A stretch of DNA of 64,000 nucleotides from DATBSK01 sp964532485 (GTDB taxonomy: Bacteria; Actinomycetota; Acidimicrobiia; IMCC26256; PALSA-555), in NCBI GenBank assembly GCA_964532485.1, contig CAZHKE010000006.1:1-64000 (forward strand). The letters are read 5' to 3'. Numbering within the stretch: position 1 is the stretch's first letter; every line of letters begins with the position of its first letter. Position numbers and translations under genes: made by a program. The notes beneath the pieces are model-generated. The model did not search any database. It was not told the origin of the DNA and saw only the letters and a list, made by a program, of their open reading frames with translations. Of the stretch, positions 49,416-57,873 are shown one piece after another.

Positions 49416-50693
49416 TCACACCGCGGCGTGCGCGGCTTCCCAACGGCGGCGGTACTCCACCCTCGAGACCGCGCTGACATCGACGTCCGTCGCCCGAGCG
49501 CGTAGGGCGCCGACCGTCGCTTGCTCGCGGGGCACCGCCTGGAACGGATCGAACCGGAAGAACCGCGCGGCGTTCTCGAAGGTGATCGCGTTGACCTCTT
49601 CATCCGTGCATTCGGCCTTGGTCAGCTCGTCCCAGAGCATCTCAGGCGAGCGAGGCCAGGTGGAATCGGAGTGCGGATAGTCGCACTCCCACGCGATGTT
49701 CTCGATCCCGATTCGATGCCGCGTGAGCAGCGCCGTCGGGTCGGTGATGAAGCAAGCGAGGAAGTTCTTGCGCCAGACGTCGGTCGGGGTCATTCCAGGC
49801 TCGCCGACCTGGAGGTCGGCCCATGTCTGGTTGGTCTGGTAGCGATCCATCCGGTCGAGCATGAAGCCGACCCAGCCGATCCCACCCTCGGACATCGCAA
49901 CCTTGAGATCCGGGAAGCGCTTGAGCGTGCCCGACAGCATCAGATCAGTCGTGGCCACGGCCGAGAGCTGGCTGACGAGGAGGACGAGGTCGTCGACGTC
50001 CGCCGTCGCGGGCCGCTGGAGCAGACGGAACGCGCCGCCGATGTGGAGGCACAGCGTCATGTCGTTGTCGCACAGTGCCTGGAACACCGGATCCCAGTAC
50101 TCGCCCTCGCCGAACGCGGGCAGGCCGACCCCGTAGGGGGTCTCGGGCAGCGAGATGGCGGTGACTCCCTTGCGCGCGACTCGCTCGATCTCGGCGACCA
50201 TGGCGCGCGGGTCGTACGTCGGCACGATGCTCAGCGGAAGGAACCGGCCGGGATGCTCACCGGCGACTTCGTCGATGTGCCAGTCGTTGTACGCCGAGAT
50301 GACCGCGGTGGTCAGGTCCTCGTCCATGCTCGAGTTGGTGAACGACATGCCGTTGAAGCCGGCGAACGTGGGGAAGCACAACGCGGTCTGCTGGCCGTTG
50401 GCGTCCATGTCGCGGACACGCTGTGCCACGTCGTAGACGCCGGGGCGCATCTCCTCGTAGCCGACGGGATCGATGCCCCACTCCTTCTGCGGCCACCCCG
50501 CGACCGAGCCGAGTCCGGCGTAGCCGGTCTCCTCGCCTTGGAAGAGCCACGCACCGGTGCCGGCAGCGCCACCACCCGGGACGTACTTCGGCGCATCTGC
50601 CTGATGCTTCGCCGGAAGGCGGCCCTCGAACAGGTCCGGCGGCTCGACGATGTGGTCGTCGATGCTGACCAGCACCATGTCTTCCATCCGCAT
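49416..50693 (-). CDS. Amidohydrolase-2 family protein, paralogue 2
   Basis: 425 residues. Metal-site motifs are MVLVSIDDHIVEPPDLFEGR (20 residues), LCLHIGGAFRL and WECDYPHSDSTWP. It is highly similar in layout to the copies at 23111 and 60218. The ATG has AAGGAG 9 nt upstream. It is followed by the DUF35-thiolase gene (31 bp), so it probably acts in the same pathway on a CoA-bound or free acid product. It is divergent from a P450 gene, sharing a 124-bp region that contains the 10-bp palindrome ATCGGCCGAT (50789-50798). Confidence 0.9.
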   Translation of the reverse strand: MRMEDMVLVSIDDHIVEPPDLFEGRLPAKHQADAPKYVPGGGAAGTGAWLFQGEETGYAGLGSVAGWPQKEWGIDPVGYEEMRPGVYDVAQRVRDMDANGQQTALCFPTFAGFNGMSFTNSSMDEDLTTAVISAYNDWHIDEVAGEHPGRFLPLSIVPTYDPRAMVAEIERVARKGVTAISLPETPYGVGLPAFGEGEYWDPVFQALCDNDMTLCLHIGGAFRLLQRPATADVDDLVLLVSQLSAVATTDLMLSGTLKRFPDLKVAMSEGGIGWVGFMLDRMDRYQTNQTWADLQVGEPGMTPTDVWRKNFLACFITDPTALLTRHRIGIENIAWECDYPHSDSTWPRSPEMLWDELTKAECTDEEVNAITFENAARFFRFDPFQAVPREQATVGALRARATDVDVSAVSRVEYRRRWEAAHAAV

Positions 50694-50817
50694 GCGACCA
50701 CGCTCCTTCAGGGTGCGACTCGTGTCGCGGGTCAGGACGCATCGCCCTGACCACCCGTCGATCGGTGATTTCTACTGCCCTTAACATAATCGGCCGATCC
50801 GAAGTACGTTGTTCGCC

Positions 50818-51978
50818 GTGACGCTTGCCGCTGACCTCTACTGGGACCCCCTCGACACCGAGATCGACGCCGATCCCTACGCGATCTGGCGGCGGATGCG
50901 GGACGAGGCGCCGGTGTACCGCAACGAGCGCTACGACTTCTGGGCTCTGTCCCGCTTCCATGACGTCGAGGCCGCTCACCGGGATCCGGCGACCTACAGC
51001 TCGGCACACGGCACGGTGCTCGAGATGATGACGCCCGAGCTGATGACCGACGTCATCATCAACATGGACCCGCCTCAGCACACAGAGCTGCGTGCGCTCG
51101 TGTCGCGGGCGTTCACTCCACGTCGCATCCGCGCGCTCGAGGAAAGGATCCGCGCCGTCTGCGCTGAGCTTCTCGACCCCCACGTCGGCTCGAGCGGGTT
51201 CGACTACGTCGCTGACTTCGGCGCCCAGCTGCCGTCGCGGGTGATCTCGATGCTGCTCGGCGTGCCCGAGCAGGAGCGGGAGGAGCAGCGCCAGAACATC
51301 GACCTCATCTTCCACATCGAGCCCGACGTCGGGATGTTCAACGATGTCTCGATCGGAGCGCGGCTCGCGCTTCAGGAGTACCTGGCCGGCCTCGCCGCGC
51401 GAAAGCGAGTCAAGCCTGGCGACGACCTCATCAGCCTCTTGTGCGAGCATCTCGACGACAACGAGCTGGCCACGTTCTGCAACCTGCTGTTCGCTGCAGG
51501 GACCGAGACCGTCGGGCGCTTGCTCGGAAACGCCGCGGTGGTGCTCGCGGAGGAGCCCGACCAGCGGGCGATCCTCGCTACCGATCCGGAGCTGTGCGCG
51601 AACGGTGTCGAGGAGCTGCTGCGCTACGAAGCGCCGTCGCCGGTGCAGGGGCGCTGGACCACCGAGAAGGTGACGGTGCACGGAGTCGAGATCCCCAAGG
51701 ACTCGAAGGTGCTCCTGCTCACCGGTAGCGCGGGTCGCGACGAGCGCGTCTTCCCCGATCCCGACCGTTTCGACGTCCGCCGCACCATCGATCACCACCT
51801 GTCGTTCGGCTACGGCATCCACTTCTGCGTCGGCGCCTCCCTGGCTCGAATGGAGGGCAAGGTGGCGCTCGAGGAGACGCTGAAGCGCTTCCCGAGCTGG
51901 GAGGTCGAGCCCGGCGCAGCGGTGCGCCAGCACACCTCGACGGTGCGCGGATACCTGTCGGTGCCGATCCGCGTGTGA
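50818..51978 (+). CDS. Cytochrome P450
   Basis: 386 residues, a bacterial class I P450. The I-helix motif is LLFAAGTETVGRLL, the K-helix ExxR is EELLRYE, and the heme loop is SFGYGIHFCVGASLARME with Cys337 as the heme ligand. It hydroxylates or otherwise oxidises a hydrophobic substrate with electrons from ferredoxin; no ferredoxin gene is adjacent. The GTG at 50818 precedes the conserved VTLAADLYWDP; a TTG three codons upstream is possible. It converges on the SDR gene and diverges from the amidohydrolase/thiolase operon. Confidence 0.95.
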   Translation: MTLAADLYWDPLDTEIDADPYAIWRRMRDEAPVYRNERYDFWALSRFHDVEAAHRDPATYSSAHGTVLEMMTPELMTDVIINMDPPQHTELRALVSRAFTPRRIRALEERIRAVCAELLDPHVGSSGFDYVADFGAQLPSRVISMLLGVPEQEREEQRQNIDLIFHIEPDVGMFNDVSIGARLALQEYLAGLAARKRVKPGDDLISLLCEHLDDNELATFCNLLFAAGTETVGRLLGNAAVVLAEEPDQRAILATDPELCANGVEELLRYEAPSPVQGRWTTEKVTVHGVEIPKDSKVLLLTGSAGRDERVFPDPDRFDVRRTIDHHLSFGYGIHFCVGASLARMEGKVALEETLKRFPSWEVEPGAAVRQHTSTVRGYLSVPIRV

Positions 51979-51996
51979 GCTGAGACGCCCCCGGCT

Positions 51997-52833
51997 CTAC
52001 TGCTGAGCGACAAATGCCTCAGGGTCGAAGTCGAGGACGATGCGACCGGTGGTGATGCCCGAGATCGTGCCGCCGTCGGTGTTCACGTTCTCGCCCGAGA
52101 TGTAGGAGGCCGCGTCGCTGTTGAGGAAGATCATCGGCCCCGCCTGCTCAGCCGGCGTCGAGCGGCGACCCATGCCCTGCGCGAAGAGGTCGATGATCTG
52201 TCCGCCTCCGGCGGCCTCCTCGAACGCCGGCATCATCGGTGTCTCGGTCGGGCCCGGGCTGATGCAGTTGAGGCGAATGCCCTTCGCGTTGAGGTCGACG
52301 GCGGCCTTCATCGTCCAGATGATGAGCGCCTCCTTCGACGGTGCGTACCCGCTGGCGATCTCGTCTGGGTGCGTCTCGCACCACGCCTTCGCCGACGCGA
52401 AGTCCGGCGTGTCGACGAGCTCCATCCACTTGGCGAGGTTCATCAGATACCCGCTCCCCGCGGTCGACGCGATGCTGCAGACCGCACCGCCACGGGTCAT
52501 GTGCGCAGAGACGCAGCCGGTCAGGTGACGCGCGGCGGCGAAGTTGACGAGCATCACGTCCACGTCGCTGAAGGCGACACCCGGCAGGCCGGCTGCATTG
52601 AACAACGCGTCGATCGTTCCACCGATGTTCTCGATCGCGGCTGTCGCGGCGTCGGGGTCGCGCAGGTCGACCGACTGGTGACTGGCGACGTCGATGGGAG
52701 GCTCCTTCAGGTCCAGCACGTGGATCTCGGCACCGAGATCGGCGAGCCCTTGGACCACGGCCGCGCCCATGCCCGCACCGCCCCCTCCGCTGACGACCAC
52801 CCGCTTGCCCTCGTAGCTCAACGGACCCTTCAT
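51997..52833 (-). CDS. Short-chain dehydrogenase/reductase
   Basis: 278 residues. The cofactor motif is VVVSGGGGAGMGAAVVQGLA (20 residues; TGxxxGxG type), NAAG is in LFNAAGLPG, the catalytic Ser in SIASTAGSG, and Tyr/Lys in SGYAPSKEALI (YxxxK). The C-terminal INTDGG-like segment is VNTDGGTISGI. It resembles 3-alpha-(hydroxysteroid) dehydrogenase-type SDRs. The ATG at 52833 has AAGGAG 8 nt upstream. It is divergent from the DapA-like gene and shares a palindromic operator with it. Confidence 0.92.
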   Translation of the reverse strand: MKGPLSYEGKRVVVSGGGGAGMGAAVVQGLADLGAEIHVLDLKEPPIDVASHQSVDLRDPDAATAAIENIGGTIDALFNAAGLPGVAFSDVDVMLVNFAAARHLTGCVSAHMTRGGAVCSIASTAGSGYLMNLAKWMELVDTPDFASAKAWCETHPDEIASGYAPSKEALIIWTMKAAVDLNAKGIRLNCISPGPTETPMMPAFEEAAGGGQIIDLFAQGMGRRSTPAEQAGPMIFLNSDAASYISGENVNTDGGTISGITTGRIVLDFDPEAFVAQQ

Positions 52834-52872
52834 CGATGTGCTCCTTGACCATCTCGACGGCACGCCGATATC

Positions 52873-52885
52873 TTACTCTGAGTAA
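52873..52885. promoter_or_regulatory. Perfect 13-bp palindrome in the SDR / DapA-like divergent promoter
   Basis: TTACTC-T-GAGTAA. It lies in 76 bp between the two starts and overlaps AT-rich hexamers that could be -10 elements (TAAGAT on the minus strand at 52868-52873, TAACTAAT on the plus strand). A dimeric TetR/GntR-type repressor bound here would control both directions. Confidence 0.65.
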
Positions 52886-52909
52886 CTAATCCGTCTCGGG
52901 GGGTGTGTG

Positions 52910-53947
52910 ATGGTTTCGGCGCGAGATGCTCGAGACTGGGCGGCGAGCGGAGGGTTGCACGGAATCGGCAACTCGCTCTACACACCGTTCAGCGGCCCGC
53001 ACGGAGACGAGATCGACTGGGACGCGTACCGCACGCTCGTGCGCTACTGCGTCGGTCCGCTCGACCACGACATGTTGTGGCTCACCAGCGGGGTCGCGGA
53101 GTGGTGGTCGCTCACCATGGACGAGCGCAAGAAGCTCGTCGAGGTGGCGATCGAGGAAGCACGCGCCATCAAGCCCGACGTCGTCATCCAAGCGTGCACC
53201 GGCACCGCCTCGTCGAAGGAGTCGCTCGAGCTCACGTTGCACGCGCAAGAGCACGGCGCGGACATGTGCGTCCTGCAGACCCCACCGATGGAGGTCCACA
53301 ACGGCGAGGGCGTGCTGCGCTTCTTCGAGTACGTCGCCGAGCGCACCGACATCGCTCTCGGCATGTTCAACGCGCCCGCGTCGGGCTACCTGCTCACCGC
53401 GCAGGAGATGGCCGACATCCACCACCGCATCCCTGCGGTGATCTCGGTGAAGGAGGGTCACATGGACAGCTTCATGACGTCCGCGATCCTCCATGCCCTC
53501 GCTCCCGAGCTCGTCATCTGGGAGTGCGACCTCATCGTGTACCGGGCGGGCTGGCTGCAGCAGGGCATCGTGACTCCCGCCCAGCTCGGCACGGTGGGCT
53601 ACCTCTACGAGACGCCGCAGAACAAGTGGTACACGCAGTACTGGGAGCTGATCTGGGAGGACAGGATCGCCGACGCCATCGCCTTCGCCGAGGAGTCCGG
53701 GTTGGACGAGTTCCAGGGCGCCATCGGCCGCTGGTTCGGCGAGTACCCCGGGCGCCCCGGCTACCTCACCCACTGGGGTGAGGCCCTCAAGGTCGCCGCC
53801 GACGCACTGGGTCTTCCCGTCGGAGACTACGGGCGGTCGCGACCTCCGCAGGCGCTACTACCCGAGGAGGGCAAGCTCCAGACCCGGGCCGGCTACGAGA
53901 AGTTCGGTCTGATCGGAGCGGCGGCCGACGCGCTCGCAGCGCGCTGA
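52910..53947 (+). CDS. DapA/NanA-superfamily aldolase-like protein with altered active site
   Basis: 345 residues, TIM barrel of the dihydrodipicolinate synthase superfamily. The Schiff-base Lys is Lys181 in AVISVKEGHMDSF. The usual Tyr of the Y-N-x-P motif, 28 residues before the Lys, is Phe153 (GMFNAPASGY), so proton relay differs from DapA. Other members are hydratase-aldolases in aromatic catabolism and pyruvate aldolases. The N-terminal GIGNSLYTPFSGPHGDEIDW is typical. It is followed by a CoA-transferase (85 bp) and is divergent from the SDR, so a catabolic role, cleaving a carbon-carbon bond, is more likely than lysine synthesis. Confidence 0.85.
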   Translation: MVSARDARDWAASGGLHGIGNSLYTPFSGPHGDEIDWDAYRTLVRYCVGPLDHDMLWLTSGVAEWWSLTMDERKKLVEVAIEEARAIKPDVVIQACTGTASSKESLELTLHAQEHGADMCVLQTPPMEVHNGEGVLRFFEYVAERTDIALGMFNAPASGYLLTAQEMADIHHRIPAVISVKEGHMDSFMTSAILHALAPELVIWECDLIVYRAGWLQQGIVTPAQLGTVGYLYETPQNKWYTQYWELIWEDRIADAIAFAEESGLDEFQGAIGRWFGEYPGRPGYLTHWGEALKVAADALGLPVGDYGRSRPPQALLPEEGKLQTRAGYEKFGLIGAAADALAAR

Positions 53948-54032
53948 GCTGCCGTTCATCCACGAACCTGCAAGACGCGCGACTGCGATGACCCGGCCGC
54001 GTGCAGACCGTCCAGCCTGAGGAGGCTTCGAA

Positions 54033-55259
54033 GTGCATCTGCCGATGAAGGGCGTCACGGTCCTCGAAGTGGCGCAGTTCACCTTCACGCCCGCAGCGGG
54101 AGCGATCCTCGCCGAGTGGGGCGCCGACGTGATCAAGGTCGAGCACGCGGTGACCGGCGATGCACAGCGAGGGTTGAGCATCGGGAGCTACGCCGCCGGG
54201 ACGAACTCGTTCCTGCCGCTGATGGAGCACCCGAACCGCGGCAAGCGAAGCATCGGGCTCGCCCTCGAGACTCCCGGCGGGCACGACGTGCTGATGAAGC
54301 TCGTGAGCGAGGCCGACGTCTTCTTGACCAACTTCCTCCCTGATGCGCGGCGCCGGCTCGAGATCGAGGTCGAGCACGTGCGCGAGGTGAACCCGGACAT
54401 CATCTACGTACGCGGGAGCGGCCACGGTCAGCGGGGTCCCGACGCGGAGAAGGGCGGCTACGACGGATCCGCGTTCTGGTGCCGAGGAGGTAGCGCGTGG
54501 AGCGCGACCCCGCCGGACAGCCCTCGTCCCATCGCGATGCCCGGTGGTGCCTACGGCGACTCGATCGGCGGCATGACCATCGCCGGCGGCATCGCGGCCG
54601 CCCTCTTCGGCCGGGCCGCAACGGGGGAGACGTCCGTCGTCGACGTCTCCCTGCTCGGCGTCGGCATGTGGGCGATGGGCCTCAACATGTCGATCACCCT
54701 CGCCACCGGCCACAACATCCCGCCGGCACCGCTGACCGAGCCGGCTGCGGCGATCGCGAACCCGCTCATCGGAGCCTTCCGGACCTCGGATGATCGCTGG
54801 GTCAACCTGAACATGCTGCAACCGGGCCGGTACTTCGAGGACACGTGCCGGCACCTGGGGATCGAGCACCTGCTCGACGACGAGCGGTTCGCGACGGCCC
54901 AGGGAATCATGGACCACACCCAGGAGATCCTCGGGGTGATCAGCGACGCCTTCGCGCAGAAGCCGTTCTCCTACTGGGTCGAGCAGCTGAGCACGCTCGA
55001 TGGTCAGTGGGCGCCGGAGTGGAACCTCGTCGAGCTCGCCGAGGATCCCCAAGTGGACGCCAACGGCTACCTCGTCGAGCTCGCCGACGCCGAGGGAAAT
55101 CCACAACGCCTGGTGGCCAACCCCGTGCAGTTCGACGAGCAGCCACCCGCCGGGATGATCGGACCCGGGTTCGCCGAACACACCGATCAGATCCTGCGCG
55201 ACCTCGGGTGCACCGACGAGGAGATCATCCAGCTCAAGATCGACGGCGCCTGCACCTGA
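54033..55259 (+). CDS. Class III CoA-transferase
   Basis: 408 residues. GVTVLEVAQFTFTPAAGAIL, EWGADVIKVEHAVTGDAQRG, NRGKRSIGLALETPGG and DVFLTNFLPDARRRL are family segments, and GGYDGSAFWCRGG contains the expected catalytic Asp. GFAEHTDQILRDLG is the typical C-terminal element. The GTG start has GAGGAGG 7 nt upstream. It probably activates the acid made by the DapA-like or amidohydrolase steps by CoA transfer, or racemises a methylacyl-CoA. It converges with the amidohydrolase gene 18 bp away. Confidence 0.93.
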   Translation: MHLPMKGVTVLEVAQFTFTPAAGAILAEWGADVIKVEHAVTGDAQRGLSIGSYAAGTNSFLPLMEHPNRGKRSIGLALETPGGHDVLMKLVSEADVFLTNFLPDARRRLEIEVEHVREVNPDIIYVRGSGHGQRGPDAEKGGYDGSAFWCRGGSAWSATPPDSPRPIAMPGGAYGDSIGGMTIAGGIAAALFGRAATGETSVVDVSLLGVGMWAMGLNMSITLATGHNIPPAPLTEPAAAIANPLIGAFRTSDDRWVNLNMLQPGRYFEDTCRHLGIEHLLDDERFATAQGIMDHTQEILGVISDAFAQKPFSYWVEQLSTLDGQWAPEWNLVELAEDPQVDANGYLVELADAEGNPQRLVANPVQFDEQPPAGMIGPGFAEHTDQILRDLGCTDEEIIQLKIDGACT

Positions 55260-55277
55260 GCCACCCGCGCGCGGCAG

Positions 55278-56435
55278 CTACGACATCGGCGTGACCTCGG
55301 CGGGGTCGAAGCCGAAGACCTCGAGTGCGTTCTCCCGGAACACACGACGGGCGATCGCTCGGTCGTCGATCAGGTTCGCCTGCCGATCGACGATCTCGCG
55401 CGAATGTGGGTACGTGCCCTCTTCGTGCGGGAAGTCGTTGCCCCACATCAGCGTGGTCTCGCCCGTGTGCACGAGGTTGTGGATTCCGATCGAGTCGCTC
55501 TGGAACGTCGAGTGGATCTGACGCCGGGCGTAGTAGCTCGGCGGGTGCGCGAGGTCCGGGTACACCGACGGATTGCCGGACCTGCTCCCGAAGTCGCGGA
55601 ACTCGTCGTACTTGCGGAAGGCGACGTTGTAGTAGTCCATCGTCTCCATCGTCCACGCGAGCCAGCCCGTGTTGTACTCGATGAACACCACGTGCATCCC
55701 TGGCCGGTCGGCGAGCACACCGGACGTCGAGAGCAACGTCGCGACTTGGGGAGCCATCGTCTGGAGGTACATCAAGTTGGCGACGGCGGCGCCAGGGCCG
55801 CGGTAGTGGACCATCTCATGGCCGGTCCCCTGGTGCATCACCACGGGAAGGCCCGTCCCCGCGATCAGATCCCACAACGGCCGCCACGAAGCGTGGTTCC
55901 ACATCGGCGTGACGATCGCCGGGAGCATGATGGCGCCCAACCCGAGCTCGGCGATGAAGGTCGCTTCCGCGATCGCCATCTCGACGTCCCACGTGGGTAC
56001 GAGGCCGGCGCAGCAGAACCGGGGCGACCGCCGATGCAGCTGGTCGTGGATCCACTCGTTGTAGATGCGACAGCTCGCCTTGCCCCCCTCGGGGCTCTCG
56101 AGCATCCAGACCTGGAGCCCGATGGTCGGGAAGATGCACTCGGCGGCGACGCCGTCGGCGCGCATGACGTCGATTCGCTTGTCGGGGTCGAGCACCGCGA
56201 GGCGATCGGCCTCGGCCTGCATGCTCTGCTGGAACGCGTGCTGGCCGTCGAAGACCAGCTGCCAGCTCCCGTCTTCCCCGGACTCGAGGCCACGCATCGC
56301 CTGCTCCCGCAACGACGGCGGCAGGTTCGACGACCAGAGGTCGCGCGGTTCGTTGACGTGCGAGTCGGCCGAGATCATGCCGATCGTGGAGATCGCGCCC
56401 TCTGCCGCCTGCGCTCCTGGGTCCGTCTTCGTCAT
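55278..56435 (-). CDS. Amidohydrolase-2 family protein, paralogue 3
   Basis: 385 residues. It is shorter and diverged from paralogues 1, 2 and 5: the N-terminal metal motif is MISADSHVNEPRDLWSSNLP (20 residues, D-S-H), the central His is VVMHQGTGHEMVHY and the C-terminal metal site is LMWGNDFPHEEGTYPHS. The ATG has GAGGAG 8 nt upstream. It lies 33 bp after the P450 gene stop on the same strand and is likely its operon partner, so it probably acts on the oxidised product. Confidence 0.9.
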   Translation of the reverse strand: MTKTDPGAQAAEGAISTIGMISADSHVNEPRDLWSSNLPPSLREQAMRGLESGEDGSWQLVFDGQHAFQQSMQAEADRLAVLDPDKRIDVMRADGVAAECIFPTIGLQVWMLESPEGGKASCRIYNEWIHDQLHRRSPRFCCAGLVPTWDVEMAIAEATFIAELGLGAIMLPAIVTPMWNHASWRPLWDLIAGTGLPVVMHQGTGHEMVHYRGPGAAVANLMYLQTMAPQVATLLSTSGVLADRPGMHVVFIEYNTGWLAWTMETMDYYNVAFRKYDEFRDFGSRSGNPSVYPDLAHPPSYYARRQIHSTFQSDSIGIHNLVHTGETTLMWGNDFPHEEGTYPHSREIVDRQANLIDDRAIARRVFRENALEVFGFDPAEVTPMS

Positions 56436-56468
56436 ATGGCGACTCCTCTCGGGCCGACGATTCGTGGT

Positions 56469-57713
56469 CTACGTCGCGAGCTCGATCACAAGGGGGAGCT
56501 CGACGAGCCGACGAATCATGAGGCTCTTGTGGTGCTCCAGTCTGGTGTCGGTCTCCTCGATGGTGAAGGAGGAGGTACGGGTCAACAGGCGCTCGAACGT
56601 GATCCTCGCCTCGATGCGGGCGAGGGGAGCGCCCAGGCAGAGGTGGATGCCCCAGCCGAAGCCGACGTGTTGGCGCGCGTTGGGCCGGTCGAGATCGATG
56701 TCCTCCGGGCGCTCGAACGCGCCCGGATCTCGGTTCGCGGCAGGCCAGACGAGCACCGCGCGCGCCCCGGCCGGGATCGTCGTCCCACCGAGGATCGTGT
56801 CGCGGGTGGTCCGGCGGTAATGGCCCCGAAAGGGCGGGTCGATCCGGAGCGCCTCTTCGACGAACGTGGGGATCAGCGACGGCTCGTCACGCAGGCGCTG
56901 CTGGAGGACAGGCTGCTCCGCCAGGATGCGGGCGCCCGTGCCGAGCAGGCTCGTCGTCGACTCGCCCCCGGCGGAGATGAGGGTCCCCAAGATGGCGAAC
57001 ACCTCGCCCTCGCTGAGCTCGCCGGCCTCTACGGCCTGCGCACAGGTTCCGATCACGGTCGAGGTGTTCGGCGTCGAGCTGGCTCGAGCGGCCAGGAAGG
57101 CGTCGAGCACGGGGCCGAACTCCGCCATCGCTGTGAGCAACGTCGGGCGCAGCTCCTCGGTGACGAAGCCGCCGATCGCCTCGACGGAGGAGTAGCCCTG
57201 CGCCTTGAGCGTGGGCGCGTGCTCGTCGGCGACGCCGAGCAGGCGGGTCACCATGAGCATCGGCAACGGCTCGGCGACGTCGGCCATCCACTCGAGGCGG
57301 CCGGCGGGCAGGAGTCGATCCAGCGCGTCGTCGACGAGCGCGCGGAACTCTGACTCCCGGGACGCCATCACGGCCGTGGTGAACAACGGGGTCAATATCT
57401 TGCGCTGTCGGGTGTGATCCGGGGGGTCCGCGGTCGCCAGCGCGCTGCCCATGTCGTCCATCTCGCCCGCGTTGCCCAGCACGTCGACCAGCTCGGCGGT
57501 TCCGTCCTCTGCCAGGTGCAGGAACTCGGTGCTGGAGCTCGAGTAGGTCTTGGTGTTCGCCACTACTTCGTGGATCAGGTCCATCCTCGTCACAAGGAAT
57601 GCGTCGGTGCCAGGGACCTGGTGAACCGGATCGGTCTCCCGCAGCTGCGCGAAGTAGCTGTGAGGTTCTTCGACCGTTCTCGGATCGAAGAGCGGGTCGA
57701 TCGTGGTCGCCAC
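56469..57713 (-). CDS. Cytochrome P450
   Basis: 414 residues. The I-helix is TLISAGGESTTSLLG, ExxR is FVEEALRIDPP, and the heme loop is VGFGWGIHLCLGAPLARIE with Cys359. It is a bacterial class I P450 distinct from the copy at 50818. The GTG at 57713 has a GAGGAG ribosome site. It precedes an amidohydrolase gene in an operon and is divergent from another amidohydrolase gene; the 160-bp spacer contains the conserved 31-bp element found also at 62495-62525. Confidence 0.94.
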   Translation of the reverse strand: MATTIDPLFDPRTVEEPHSYFAQLRETDPVHQVPGTDAFLVTRMDLIHEVVANTKTYSSSSTEFLHLAEDGTAELVDVLGNAGEMDDMGSALATADPPDHTRQRKILTPLFTTAVMASRESEFRALVDDALDRLLPAGRLEWMADVAEPLPMLMVTRLLGVADEHAPTLKAQGYSSVEAIGGFVTEELRPTLLTAMAEFGPVLDAFLAARASSTPNTSTVIGTCAQAVEAGELSEGEVFAILGTLISAGGESTTSLLGTGARILAEQPVLQQRLRDEPSLIPTFVEEALRIDPPFRGHYRRTTRDTILGGTTIPAGARAVLVWPAANRDPGAFERPEDIDLDRPNARQHVGFGWGIHLCLGAPLARIEARITFERLLTRTSSFTIEETDTRLEHHKSLMIRRLVELPLVIELAT

Positions 57714-57774
57714 ACGACTCTCCTCACCTCGCGCGGACGGAGGGGCGTGCAACCCATCGCACACGCCGCCCCAG

Positions 57775-57805
57775 CACCCTAATTTGAAACAGCATAGAAA
57801 AGCCA
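57775..57805 (-). promoter_or_regulatory. Conserved 31-bp promoter/operator element, copy A
   Basis: Read on the minus strand it begins TGGCTTTTCTAT and ends TTAGGGTG, with TG and TCAA conserved between. It matches copy B (62495-62525) at 26 of 31 positions. TGGCTT and TAGGGT are 18 bp apart, as for -35 and -10 hexamers pointing to the P450 gene. A second ATAGAAAAG lies at 57837-57845. Confidence 0.65.
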
Positions 57806-57873
57806 CAGGGGGGTCGACCAGAGTTGGTGACGAGGTATAGAAAAGGACGGGTCGAGCGTCCGAGGAGGCGAGC

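Noticed and set aside
50765..50790. Third copy of the 31-bp element upstream of the P450 at 50818
   Set aside because: It shares TTTCTA and CTG only; the rest needs gaps, so similarity is not convincing.
50789..50798. ATCGGCCGAT palindrome in the amidohydrolase/P450 spacer as an operator
   Set aside because: Only 10 bp and GC-rich; noted in the gene entry but not strong enough to list alone.
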